Shown here in pieces: positions 46,020 through 56,510 of a stretch of 64,000 bases of DNA. The first letter of the stretch is position 1; each line of letters opens with the position of its first letter. Source of the stretch: Rhyzopertha dominica (lineage: Eukaryota > Arthropoda > Insecta > Coleoptera > Bostrichidae); contig QCXZ01000137.1 in NCBI GenBank assembly GCA_025024175.1, forward strand, positions 81,406,680-81,470,679, given 5' to 3'. The position numbers and the translations under genes were made by a program. The notes beneath the pieces are model-generated. The model made no database searches, was not told where the DNA came from, and saw only the letters and a list, made by a program, of their open reading frames with translations.

Positions 46020-46600
46020 TATTCCATATCTAAAGACGTGTCCAAAGTAACAGCAAGGTATTTGGGATAGAAATTGTGTTTGAGTTTTATGTCCTGAGGA
46101 CCACTTTTAATTCCAATTTTTTTTATGACTGGTGGCCAAATGAAAACAAGACTTTCGAAAAATTTGAACGCAAACGCTGCTTTTCAAAATAGTTGTTGAT
46201 AGTTGACAGATCCAGTTAAATTCTTTGTTCTGTTAACATGTGAGAGCCAAATCGTCAGCATAAATAAATTTTCTGCTTGTGGTTAGTGGAAAATCATTTG
46301 TGTATAAATTGAGAGTAATAGAGCTAAGGCGGAGCCTTGTGGTATTCAGTTTATTGAATATACTTCTATTTGTTGCTCTGTTCACTCATGAATACTATAC
46401 ATCTTTGGTTAGAAAGCATATTTTCAATGAGGCGTACTGAACGACAGCAATGAATTGCTTTATATAATTTATGAATTAGTCCGTTCCTCCAAACTGCTGC
46501 AGTAAGGTCATCAAAAGCAACACCAGTGTTGTATGTGTTGTTAGGGCAAGAACTTGATTATAACAGCTCCTATCTGAACGAATGAGTGGTGATGTTTGAT
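46020..46600 (-). pseudogene. RTE-like non-LTR retrotransposon RT relic
   Basis: Minus strand, N to C: VAFDDLTAAVWRNGLIHKLY (compare the common DLTAAYDTVWRxGLL motif A region), then VRLIENMLSNQRCIVF, a decayed motif B near 46330, YTNDFPLTTSRKFIY and then YADDLALTC (motif C) at about 46250, and finally YPKYLAVTLDTSLDME (the PKYLGVTLDRTL block) near 46055. Stops and shifts interrupt it. The wording differs from the CR1/Jockey copies, so it is a separate lineage, probably RTE-related. No ends were found. Confidence 0.68.
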
Positions 46601-47689
46601 TATAAATCAGTCTCTCCAGAGGCTTGAAGCAGGTTACTCAATAATGAGAGATTACGAAAACTCGAAACTTCATTCACAGGTTTTCCCGGCTTCAAAATAA
46701 CATTTATTAATAAAATGTTACGGTGTACACTGTGCTTACCTTATTATCCCACCAAAGACAACTAAGACAACACCTGGTAACGCAAGTACCAAGATTAAAG
46801 GAAAGTAAGACGTAGGTAGTTAAGTAGCTAAATTCCAAAACAACTAATCACATGTGTCATTATCCACTTGTTTGTGATTTAAAAGTTACAGTACTTTTAG
46901 AGGTTTTCTGAAAATCACTGTCCTTGAATTTGTATAATAAGTATTGAACTACTACAGTTTTTAGTTCCATTTGTCTGGTAAAAATACGTTCAATTTTTTT
47001 CTCAGTTTTCACTTGCACTAGTTGGTTAAAAAACATCCACGTTTTATGCTAATTGAAAATATTGAAATGTGTCTGTTATGGTACTTCCATTCGTACTATC
47101 AAAAAACATCCAAACAGACTTGATTATTAGTACGTTTACATTTAACTAGACGAGTAAATCTTATTTTCATGTTTGGATACCTTAATGTCGCATTCGAGAT
47201 CGAGGAAACCGAGACTCTTGCTATATATATGTATCGCATCTTCTCGAAATTTCAAGGCAGACGAGAAGGGTTAAGAAATTTTTCGATATTCGTTACGTAC
47301 GTTACAGCGGTTACAGCGTAGACGCAAAGAAAATTCACCGCTTACGCCACTGGAATCAAGAACAAAAGCCCTTATACTTTGCTTAGTCATCTGACAGGCA
47401 ACTAACATCAGTTTTTTACTGCTTAGCAGTACTGTTACGATGCAATTGGGTGTACAGCTTTAATGGGAAATTTCATATAGTTAATTAGAAATTTACTGTT
47501 AGTTACACAGGCAAGCGCTCGACAAATGTATAAAACTAATGTTTTACCGCAAATATCAAGTTACATAGGTTGGTATGCAATTTAGTACCTACGCAGTAGA
47601 GCTCCGGTTCGTTTAGATGAAATCTGCAAGTGCCGTTGACGTCACTGACAAATATAGGTTAAGTGTTTGAATTTGGAATAANAGATATG
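46601..47689. other. AT-rich spacer, nothing recognised
   Basis: No coding frame or recognised repeat. Confidence 0.4.
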
Positions 47690-48030
47690 GTAAACAAACG
47701 TCACGAACATNATATCTTCCCNTTTCTATTTAAAGATAAAGTTAAGCATAAAAATGAACATATGAGGTTTTTTGCAAAATATCTAAGGAAACGCTGAAAA
47801 TAAGCTTTATTTTTAGACGATTGAAACAGAGGAGTCTGTTTTAAACAAAACCATATGCTGTTTTTGGGTCATTGGAGCCCTTATTATCCCAGGAATTCAA
47901 CAATTACGTCTTTTTTCTTAAAAATTCGACCTGAAACATGTCTACTACTTTTTTCCTATATCTAATGGTNATCGAGNTACTCCGGAAAACTCACGAATTC
48001 TGGATATCTTGTATATTTTTTTTGCAACAC
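47690..48030. repeat. Candidate dispersed non-coding repeat
   Basis: A stretch near 47800-47845 (GCTTTATTTTTAGACGATTG, then AAACAGAG) resembles 43469-43515 (GAGCTTTATTTTAACATGAT, then TGAAATAGAG). This suggests two copies of an old non-coding repeat. It contains several N bases. The boundaries are not clear. Confidence 0.35.
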
Positions 48031-48094
48031 TACTTCCCGCAGATGGAAAAACAAAATGTGACGCTTCGGTTCCACACCTTCGACCACCGTCAGG

Positions 48095-48536
48095 TATAAA
48101 CCGACTGCGACCGAAGTTATTCATAATTCAAAGGCCCAGTCGGTTTAGCAGTCCAGTATCCTGCAGGTCGGCCTTTCATTGAGAGGATGGCGCGCGAACG
48201 CACCTGACGCGAGAACGACGAGGTGCCTTTCATTCCATCCGAAGTACGTAAACAATCTGCAAGAACGCAGAGTACCTGTCGTTGAAACTGCGTCCGGATC
48301 AAGTGAACGGAAAAGTTTGTGTGATAGTGCCCAAAAAACTGTGAAAACGACTTAATTATTTGAGACCCGGAAGTCATCTCCGAAGATTTGGAATCAAGTG
48401 TTCAACAAAGGCGCATATTCAACATTTTCTCGTGTAATTTTTAATATGTGACACCTGGGGATCGTCTTCGAAGAGGCGCCACCGCCATTGTCACGGTTCA
48501 GTGCCCCTGGATGCAGGGGATCGCTAAACGGCCGCC
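48095..48536 (+). promoter_or_regulatory. Candidate promoter and 5' UTR of the 48.5-kb gene
   Basis: TATAAA at 48095-48100 is followed about 30 bases later by TTCAAA and CCCAGTC, either of which could be the start site. The tract to 48536 is GC-richer with many CG dinucleotides and no long sense-strand frame, as expected for a 5' UTR. An ATG-TGA minimal upstream frame lies near 48448. An upstream ATG at 48511 opens a frame that overlaps the proposed start out of frame, and it could lower translation. Transcript data are needed to place the start. Confidence 0.4.
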
Positions 48537-48594
48537 ATGTCGAGCCAAGTGCAGAAGAACCGGCCTGGAAGCGGTCTCAGCCTCAGCGTACTGG
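48537..48594 (+). CDS. First coding exon of an unrecognised host gene
   Basis: GCCGCCATG at 48531-48539 opens MSSQVQKNRPGSGLSLSVL, 19 codons plus one base. A textbook splice donor (CTGG|GTGAGT) follows at 48594/48595, so the intron is phase 1. GC content is much higher than in the surrounding introns and spacers. The product cannot be named from so few residues: no signal peptide is apparent, and the sequence is basic and Ser/Gly-rich as in many cytosolic or nuclear proteins. The following exons are not recognisable in the window and are presumably beyond it or in short exons that I cannot see. The ORF continues 49 codons past the donor but loses coding character. Confidence 0.45.
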
Positions 48595-49044
48595 GTGAGT
48601 TCGTTGCGTTTCTAAGAAACCGTGACCTGAACCGAGTGAATCATCTCGGTCCGCGGTTTGTTGTCGCCGTCTGGAGAAATTCTGCACACCTCGACGATTT
48701 ACCATGCTCGATCGGCGTTTTTACCGCGAGTTGCGGTGCATAATGACATCGATAAATATTAACATTGTAGTAAGGTTTCTAGCGGTAGATTTAGCGCAAA
48801 CAAATCTTCCCCGGAATTGGCCGCCCTCGATTTGGGGTTACCTCAAGAATGCCCCACGGGACCTGTGTGTTTTAGAGTTACGAAACAAACTTTGAATGAA
48901 TACAAACACACACATCTGCTTGATAATTCAAATATAAATGACACAGGGTGACCCATAGAGAACGTATCGTAAGGCATTATAGGGTGGGAAAGAGTGTTTC
49001 GGCAAAATCCAAAAACACGTCAAGTTTGTTTGTCAAGCTAAATA
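48595..49044 (+). other. Proposed start of intron 1
   Basis: Begins GTGAGT. No recognised coding sequence. A CAGGGTG at 48944-48950 may be a further transposon terminus related to the foldback element that follows. Confidence 0.3.
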
Positions 49045-49466
49045 GGGGTGTCATCCCACATTTTTTCAAACGGGAAGGTGGTCAAGTGATACTTTATTAG
49101 AAAGGGCCTGTCATTCCCTCTACAGTGTTGCTTAGTTTTTGAAAATCGATCTACTCTTTTAGAAAATATGGAATGTTTAAACTCCAACAATAATGTGTGA
49201 CGCAAATGCAAAAATTGATTCAATTTAACTTTAAANCTTATTTATTANTCGAGTAAAATGCTCGTATTGCTGTCCACCAACGTGCCTACACAACTACTTG
49301 ACCATTCAATCGATTTTTGTATTTTTCGTCACATACTATTGTTGGAGATTCAATTCTCCATATTCTCTAAAAGAGTGGATCGATTTTCAAAAACTAAGCA
49401 ACACTGTATAGAGAATGACAAGCCCCTTCTAATGGTACCCCATTCCCTTTTCGATGGACCACCCTG
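49045..49466. mobile_element. Foldback MITE-like element
   Basis: Two arms of about 180 bases in inverted orientation (about 49050-49236 and 49290-49466) share long matches. One is CGATTTTCAAAAACTAAGCA in the right arm; another is ATTGTTGGAG. The right end is CCACCCTG followed by TA, and the left end is TA followed by GGGGTG. This gives mariner-type CAGGGTG-like termini with a possible TA target site. The mariner-like element at 51448 ends in the same CAGGGTG, so it may be a non-autonomous relative. No coding capacity; N bases at 49236 and 49248. Confidence 0.6.
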
Positions 49467-51445
49467 TATATAAGTGAATGTATTTAAAAAAGTCCATGAC
49501 CCGAACGTGTCCTATTATTGTAGACATTTTTACGTTTCATGGTTAATTAGTAAGAGTGAACTAAATTCTCTATCACAACAGAAGAAGTTTTGTTTGTACA
49601 TTTATACAACGATGGCCCCGAAGTGTGATTAAATTAACATGATCGATTTGTGCGAAATTGACGACGCAGCTTATTAATCACTGCTTCTGTGATGGCATTT
49701 GAAGGTTAGCATCATCGAGTTTTGCATTCAATCGCGCTATGACACTAAAGCAAAAAACTAAAACCATAAATAAGCCTGATCGTGATGTAGAAACGTACGA
49801 TTGCATAACAGTGCTATATACCCGATCTCGTGACTTATTTATACAAAAAAAAACGACGCAGGTGTGTAAGAATCATGACAAGAATGCCGGGGTGGCTATT
49901 AAACTTGCAATTAATAGGTAGCACTGATTTCTAATGCATAACGACAATCTAATAATAAGCGTAATATGCATAATGATATCGAACATATATTGGTTGTCGT
50001 ACACAAATGAGGATTGTGTTCCCCCGGCGTAGAATGTCGATTTTTCAAGCGCAGTAAACTTAGAACTTATATTAATAAGTGCGGTGCTGAGGAACAATAG
50101 TTAGGTATTTAGGTATAAAATACCATACAGTTTTTTTTTCAATTTGGGGATCAGATCAAAATACAACGCATTTTTATTCTAGTAATTTAAGGTAGAATTT
50201 TTCTAATGAGATACCAGTTAAATTTATTAAATGGTGTTGTCCTTCACTGTTATCAGATACCCAGATGCTATTTTTTTCAAGAAATTGCAATAAATCATTT
50301 GAAATCGTCTATATTATTTTTCAAATTTAGATCGAAGCCTTAGAAATTATTGTTAACATAAAATATCTTTCGATAATAATATAAGTATTACGACACCATA
50401 AAACACCCATCTTTAAAAGATCATTTTCTTACCATGTAGCACATAATACTCGTATATAAACAATTTATTAATGAAAATAAAGAACGTAAAATCCCAAGCC
50501 TTCAAAGATTCTTTTATAATTCAGAAACGTACCTATAGTTTGCATTGACACAATTTTTCTTGCTAACTTATTATATTTGTTGTTTTCTTGAGCTTGGAGT
50601 GGCATAGAAGAAGGTTCTTGCAAAAATCAAGTATCTATTCCATAAACTCATTATTATGATCATTTACCTTGATCACAGGTCATAGTTGTAAATTTTAATC
50701 AAATCATGGACGACAATTTTTCATCTGGGCTTATCTCTTCCATCAAAAACGTGCTTGTCCGCAAAACTGCGTAAACATTCGAGCATTTACCTTAACAAGT
50801 AACGAATTGTAAACACACACACAGCGTTATTACATGCAAGTAACTGACATCACATTCCACACCCATAAAAGGCTCAAATGCAAATTAATAATGCAGACCA
50901 ATGTAAAAGATACGCTTATTGTGTTCACAAAGCGGTGTTTCTCACAAAATTACGTAAGATGTCAATTACGATCCACGACATTTTTAGTCCCATTTCCATC
51001 CGACGTCTTTGATCTTACAACGCTCCGCTCTTCTGACCTTTAAAAAACGGGTATGTATAGCCGGTAAAAGTGGCGCGAGTGATTGTTCTAAGTACTTTGG
51101 AAGCGCATGTGGTATTTCGCATTTTTGTGGGTATAAAACGTTGCCTTATTTAGAAGCTGGCGTTAATGTTAATGTTTATTGTGTATGTCGTAAATGGAGT
51201 TTCTATTTGCGTTTTCACTGGTTTTGATTTTTGCCCATTGTCGTGGTAATCCGGACTGCTAATTTCTCTGGGAAATTTTTCGTGCTAAAATATCACTGTG
51301 TTCAGTCATCAGCTATAGTAATCAGTAGTAAATATGTTTGTTGTAGCCTTGATAGCAAATTTTGCTAGTATCTGTTTTTTTTTAGATAGATATCGATCTT
51401 TTTTCAGAATTGTCAGTGTTTTAGAAAGCTTCTTTACTACTACTA
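49467..51445. other. AT-rich spacer, nothing recognised
   Basis: No recognised gene. 49600-49940 is slightly richer in GC and non-repetitive. The short frames here have no motif. Confidence 0.4.
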
Positions 51446-51447
51446 TA

Positions 51448-53028
51448 CAGGGTGTTTCCTAAGTAATCTAAAATATTATATGGGGCGCTTTGTCACTCAA
51501 TTTTAAGACGAAAAGTTCATATAAACATGTGTGATAGGTCTTGTCGTTAATGAGGTACAGGGTGTTGAATTGTTTGTAATAAATCAGGTCTGAGTGTATT
51601 TGAAATTAATTTTTCCTGGTGACGCTACTGGTTTTTACCAGTTATACGAAAAAACATGTTTATTCTAAGTGGCCTTTGGAGTAACGTTGACAAATACTGT
51701 GTCACATAGATAAAGACCTAAAAACCAACGCAAAAAACGAACAAGAAATTTTTATAAATACGACCTTTTTGTGTTAAGTTAACAACGATGCCTGTGTTTA
51801 CTAATGCTGAAATGGCTAATATGCACTTTTTGTATGGATTAGCGAATGGTAATGCCTTAGAGGCTAGACGTATGTATGACCAACGTTATCCAAATAATCG
51901 TTTACCATGTTCAGATACGTTTACTAAGCTACATATTCATTTACAAGAAACTGGAACTTTTGCCAAATTAAAGAATATTATTGGACGACCCAGAAGTGTG
52001 AGAATTCCACAATTGGAAAACCAGATTCTTCAAGTGATTGATCAACATCCAGAAACGAGTACCAGAAAAATTGCTGATGAACTAAATGTTGGTAACAGAA
52101 CTGTTTGGAATATTTTAAAAGATAACTTATTGTATCCATATCACGTTCAACGTGTACAACATTTGCTACCTACTGACTATCCGCTTCGCATACAGTATTG
52201 CCAATGGATTTTAAATAAAATCGCAAACAATCCCAATTTTGCTGCCAATATTCTGTATACGGATGAAGCCAACTTTTCAAGACATGGCATTATAATTTTC
52301 ATAATAACCACATATGGGCAGATGTAAATCCACATAAAACGATTTCAACAAACATTTTCGGTCAATGTTTGGCTTGGCATCATCAATGATTATTTACTAG
52401 GACCATTTTTCCTTTCTGCACGGTTGACCGGTGAGACATACCTTAATTTTCTAGAAAATGAACTTCCAGTTCTTATGGAAGATGTACCTCTTATTATTAG
52501 AAGGCGCATGTGGTTCATGCATGACGGAACTCCTCCACATTTTTCAGTGATTGTACGCGAGTTTTTAGATAACGTTTTTCCAGACCATTGGATCGGACGA
52601 GGATCTCCACAGCCGTGGCCCCCTAGATCACCGGGACACAATCCTCTGGATTTTTGTGTGTGGGAATATTTGAAATCGCTCATTTACACAACCCCGATAT
52701 TAAACGTACAAGATCTTCAAAATCGTATCATACAAGGCTGTAATGTTATTCGTAACAATCCTGGTATCTCCGAACGTATTCGGCAATCAATTAGACATCG
52801 AGCAGATGCTTGCATTTTAGCTGCAGGTGGACATTTTGAACATATGCTCTGAAATGTACTATTTTTTCTTTGTGTTTAACACATGTTGTTGCTTCTAATA
52901 AAATAATAAAACACCCTGTATCTCATTAACGACAAGACTTACCACACATGTTTATATGAACTTTTCGTCTTAAAATTGGGTGACGAAGCACCCCAAATAA
53001 TATTTTAGATTACTTAGGAAACACCCTG
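51448..53028 (+). mobile_element. Mariner-like DD41D element with long TIRs
   Basis: A complete 1581-base element. TIRs of about 119 bases at 51448-51566 and 52910-53028 start CAGGGTGTTTCCTAAGTAAT. Each arm ends internally with a second CAGGGTGTT copy, so the terminal motif is nested. TA flanks both ends (51446-51447 and 53029-53030), the mariner target duplication. One transposase gene lies between them, broken by two frameshifts. The arms differ at several positions, so the insertion is not brand new. Confidence 0.88.
51788..52852 (+). pseudogene. Mariner-like transposase, DD41D, two frameshifts
   Basis: Starts MPVFTNAEMANMHFLYGLAN. The N-terminal half has two helix-turn-helix regions (residues 1-60 and about 80-115, with STRKIADELNVGNRTVWNIL). 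The first aspartate is in ILYTDEANFSRHGI. The frame shifts near 52290 and again near 52360. The second aspartate is MWFMHDGTPPHFS and the third is PGHNPLDFCVWEYLKS. Exactly 41 residues lie between the last two aspartates (DD41D). WIGRGSPQPWPPRSPG is the typical pre-catalytic stretch. The protein ends at a natural stop just before the right TIR. All catalytic residues are kept; only frameshifts inactivate it. Confidence 0.87.
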
Positions 53029-53030
53029 TA

Positions 53031-53299
53031 TAGGCACATGAAAAAAAATCAAGTAGTTAGTGCTAACAAATAAATAACTAACGTATTAAATATTTTATGA
53101 TTTGAGGTCACGTTGACCACCGAACAAAAGTTCACGAACATTGCAAGTTTATATTATACTGATGTAAGAGATTTATAATTTCAGGGCCAATGTAAGAAAA
53201 ATGATTTTGAAATTGTAAAGTCCTATGTTGTAGAACAGAAACCGCATTAACTTGGGATCGATTTGTATTTTTTTTACAATTTTTTCACAATACACACAT
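53031..53299. other. AT-rich spacer
   Basis: Nothing recognised. Confidence 0.4.
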
Positions 53300-53470
53300 C
53301 GATAAAAGGGGAGACATGCAGATCAGAAAAGAAGAGCTCTTTATCAATATTACGACAATCTCTAAAGTCAACGACGCACTCCTCCGGAGGGTTGGTTTCA
53401 AAACTCAAAGTAATTTTTATCAGGTAATGATCAGTCGTTAGGTTATTGTTCCAGCAACATTACAGAGGTT
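53300..53470 (-). pseudogene. Non-LTR retrotransposon endonuclease fragment
   Basis: The minus strand from about 53455 reads NNLTTDHYLIKITLSFET then NPPEECVVDFRDCRNIDKEL and FFSDL. This fits the end of the AP-type endonuclease of CR1/Jockey-like elements (SDHxLI..., then FRDYxxID...F..DL). The conserved SDH serine is a threonine here. The RT that should follow is missing, so only this scrap remains. Confidence 0.55.
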
Positions 53471-54595
53471 TTTATCACTATAACTAACTGCCAAAAACTT
53501 CCCAGACTTGGCCAGTGAAGGCTATAGTACCACCACTAAGCAAACACTTGTTTTCACTAGCCACGTTAAAACTAACAGCTTAAACCGTGACCATCAACGT
53601 TATAACACTATATTCGTGTGAAATTTTACACTGCAAACAGTTCTTTATTGTACTTGACCGACCTGTTTTGCACCTGGTTAATTCAATTAGAGCAGATATG
53701 CCCGCCATTTAGTCTCCTCCTTCAGTTTGGCGGGGCTGAAAAAACATGACTCTTTGACGGCTCAAAATTTTGCGCAGTACATATGATTATATTTGAATGT
53801 CGCTGACATCACCAACCGCTTGTAACAATGACACCACGCGAGCAAATAGCTCTCAAGGTTTAAGGCAAAGCTAATAATTGCTGTCGATGGGCTCAATTTG
53901 CACTTTACTGGTCTGTTTACCAACTATTCAACCTCTAATTGTAGAACCACAGAGGCAGCAATGCAAAATGAAAAGTGGAAGTACAGGTGCCTTTCCAGAC
54001 ACAACACATTTATTCAAATTGAACTTTAGTAATGTCCTCATCCGTGTTGGTTTATTTAGGTGAAAGTTAAATATTTACAAAGCTTGTATATCGTCAAATA
54101 CTACGTTCTGATAAATTTGCGATGTAGCAACATATTACTGCTATATCTGTATATAGCATAGGTTTCAATACTGCAGGAAACCAAAGACAAAAATAAGGAT
54201 AATGAATATTAAAAAATCCTGAAAGTAATATCACCGTAGTACATAATATTTGTTATTGCCTCTTAGTATGGCAACAATTCGTATCCCATAAGTTATAAAA
54301 ATCTCCACAGACATTAATAAGTAAATGTGCATGCAATACGTTGTTTAAGAGTACTAAACTATCACAAACAAAGGTAGGTAGGTATTATAGAAACAAAAAA
54401 TAAATGCCGAGATATTAAACAGTTGCACTAGTGTAATTATTAGAAGTATAAGTTAAAAGTATTATTAACTCAAAAGGTAAACTAAGCTTTATCTCTTCAA
54501 AAAATTAATAATCCTCAAAGAAGTTGTATTAAAATATTGTTATCCTAAAAAATTACTTAACCTATGTTTTTGGTTTGAAGGCTTCTGTGGTTGTT
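53471..54595. other. AT-rich spacer, nothing recognised
   Basis: No gene or repeat recognised. Confidence 0.4.
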
Positions 54596-54740
54596 ATCGA
54601 TGACATATTGTTTTCCGGGTTGCTTACCACGTTGCTTATTTGATCTTGACGTTTCTGAGGAAGACACCGACATAAGTGTCGAAACGTCAAGATCAAATAA
54701 GCAACGTGGGAAGCAACCCGGAAAACAACATGTCATCGTT
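54596..54740. repeat. Near-perfect 60-bp inverted repeat around a small stem-loop
   Basis: Left arm 54596-54655 and right arm 54681-54740 pair over 60 bases with about three mismatches, separated by 25 bases. The spacer itself holds GACAC (54663) and GTGTC (54676) as a 5-base stem. The right arm begins GAAACGTC, so the layout stem-loop then GAAACGTC is the same as in the arms of the Penelope-like element at 27835. It is probably a body-less terminal foldback from another Penelope-like family. Confidence 0.72.
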
Positions 54741-55484
54741 ACTTAACACATTTCTGAAAGAAAACTAATATTCAATTGCCAGTTTTCTCCCAGCTGCACC
54801 CTAAATGTAGGTGCATATAAATATAGCTGTCTACCATATATCAAAGAACTTAGTGGCAATATAATTACAATCCTATGGAAATTTTATGTTAAAAGCTTTT
54901 CATATTATTCTGTAGTTGAGAAGCCCAGCTTGGTCTTTCGTATTAAACATTGAAGGGACGTTAAAATCACTAAATTCTACTATACTAATCCTTAGCCACA
55001 TAACAGAGACAAACAGACACACGTAATTTGAACAATCCCCACTTGTTAATTTTCCTTTGGAACGAACGTTAAACGGTCGCGCATGAAACCCCACCTGTCG
55101 CAAATAATGCCCGGTAATTAATCTACCTTGCATGTCACACAACTGTCGCGAAGCGTGACAAAACAGGATCCCCGTCCTTTGTTGCACGTCGGATCAGCAA
55201 CAGAAAATTTAGCGCTTTATTGCCCGTCAGGCGGTAGCCACTTTAATTGGGTTTTTCGTCACAATTACGTCCGGGAAGGGCCCTTAAAGTCTTTCATAAT
55301 CGCCAATAATGCCCGACCGAGCTCTCTCGCAGTTTAATGTCACCGAGTTCGAGTGGTTTTAATAAGCTCCTGGTTGACAGCGTGCAGATTGTGCGATAAT
55401 TGAAATGGGTTTCGAGCGGGTTAAACAGAAGCCCAATTATACCACGTACTACTTTATAAAGGTGAGGCTTATCGAGTTAATAAA
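54741..55484. other. Spacer with a complex tract at 55050-55450
   Basis: No gene was recognised. 55050-55450 is GC-richer, non-repetitive and dense in sites such as CACCTGTCG (E-box), GTAATTAATC, TTTAATTGG and CAATTATAC. Two opposing frames (54900-55187 minus, 55128-55337 plus) have no motif. It is one of the better-looking candidate enhancers in the window, on composition and motif density only. Confidence 0.3.
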
Positions 55485-55660
55485 AACTGCTTAAATCCGC
55501 AGAACAATGGACTCAAGCCACTGAACCCGGGGTTGTGGGTTTGAATCCCGCCAAACGCATGGATGTTTGTACTTGTCCGAAAAAAATATACTTGCGGTGA
55601 CCCAAATTAAAAATAATGTTTTACATACTAACACAACTAATAAAAAGAAGTAGCCCAAAA
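55485..55660 (+). repeat. tRNA-derived repeat (Leu-type, SINE-like)
   Basis: 55538-55548 is GGTTTGAATCC, one base from the tRNA B-box consensus, inside a 5-base T-stem (GTGGG at 55535-55539, CCCGC at 55547-55551). Upstream, TGG-ACTCAAG-CCA (55508-55520) looks like an anticodon arm with CAA, as in leucine tRNA, and a long variable region lies between. The acceptor stem cannot be formed and the 5' part is decayed. The tail CGCATGGATGTTTGT recalls a repeat that I have seen in other insects. Not a functional tRNA. Confidence 0.45.
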
Positions 55661-55882
55661 AGCTAGAATAGATTGCTGGGAAAAGTACGTATAAAGCAAC
55701 GATCTTTGACACTGACTTATGCAGAGGGTTTTATAACTTGATGGTCGGCCGTCCTAAACTATTGGGATTAGTGGCACGCTTCAAAGTTCCTAAATGAGCC
55801 GTATTCAAAAAAATCTTGTTGACTAAAATTTTAACTTTCCACTATAAATTTTTGAAATTTGTTAGTTGTGATAATTTAGCAA

Positions 55883-56510
55883 TCAATAAAACATTTTATT
55901 TAATGCTGACCTGATGCTAACTGGCGCGACCCGCGATCTATTTTTATGTGATACTTTATTTGTATTAAAAATGTCCAGTACATGCCGCACTGAATTTCTC
56001 CATGCATCGACACTTGTTATTTTAGCTTCGTGTCTAATTGTTAGCAGCGTTTCATTGCTAAATTTTCCATCGGTGTTCCCTCGTCGAATTCTTTGTTTCA
56101 ACTGCCCCCATATCATTTCAATGGGGTTGAAAATTGTAGAATGTCCACATTCAGAAGCGAGAATGTCAATTTTAAATTTCTTCGAAAAATTTTTTGCGCC
56201 AAGCACTTCCAACAATTGTTTTTTTTGTGTAGTTCTTTTCGAAATATAAATCTTCCTTTCTTAAAAACTCTTGAATGGTTGCCTTATTAGTTGTTGTATT
56301 TGGAATTTTATCCAGTTGCTCCGAATGGTAACTAGCGTTGTCCATTACTATGACGCTGTTTGGTGGCAATTTGGGCAATAAAATGTTTTTGAGCCAATTT
56401 TCAAACACTTCCTCATTGATATCAGAATGATAATCGGATTAAAATTAGCAATAATCTGTTTGACCAGTAGCCCTACGAAATGTATTTGTCACAAGCCCCT
56501 CTTAATAAGT
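55883..56510 (-). pseudogene. Long-spacing Tc1/mariner transposase fragment (second copy type)
   Basis: Related to, but clearly different from, the transposase at 24126-25416. The minus strand reads DYHSDINEEVFENWL, LPPNSVIVMDNASYHSEQ (second D), then RKEDLYFEKNYTKK. After a frameshift near 56220 it reads LEVLGAKNFSKKF, ILASECGHSTIFNPIEMIW (the E), then NSVRHVLDIF. About 73 residues separate D and E here, but the usual RLPPYxC stretch before NPIE is missing (about nine residues). The ancestral spacing was probably near 82 as well. The N-terminal half and first D are lost by deletion, and no TIRs were found. Confidence 0.75.

Noticed and set aside
48117..48377. 86-codon minus-strand frame in the 5' leader
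   Set aside because: It lies opposite the TATAAA, leader and coding exon arrangement, and has no motif. Treated as a shadow of the GC-rich leader.
55491..55712. Minus-strand frame CVWRDSNPQPRVQ as a protein
   Set aside because: This is the usual spurious translation across a tRNA-like repeat (TTCGAATCCC read in reverse).
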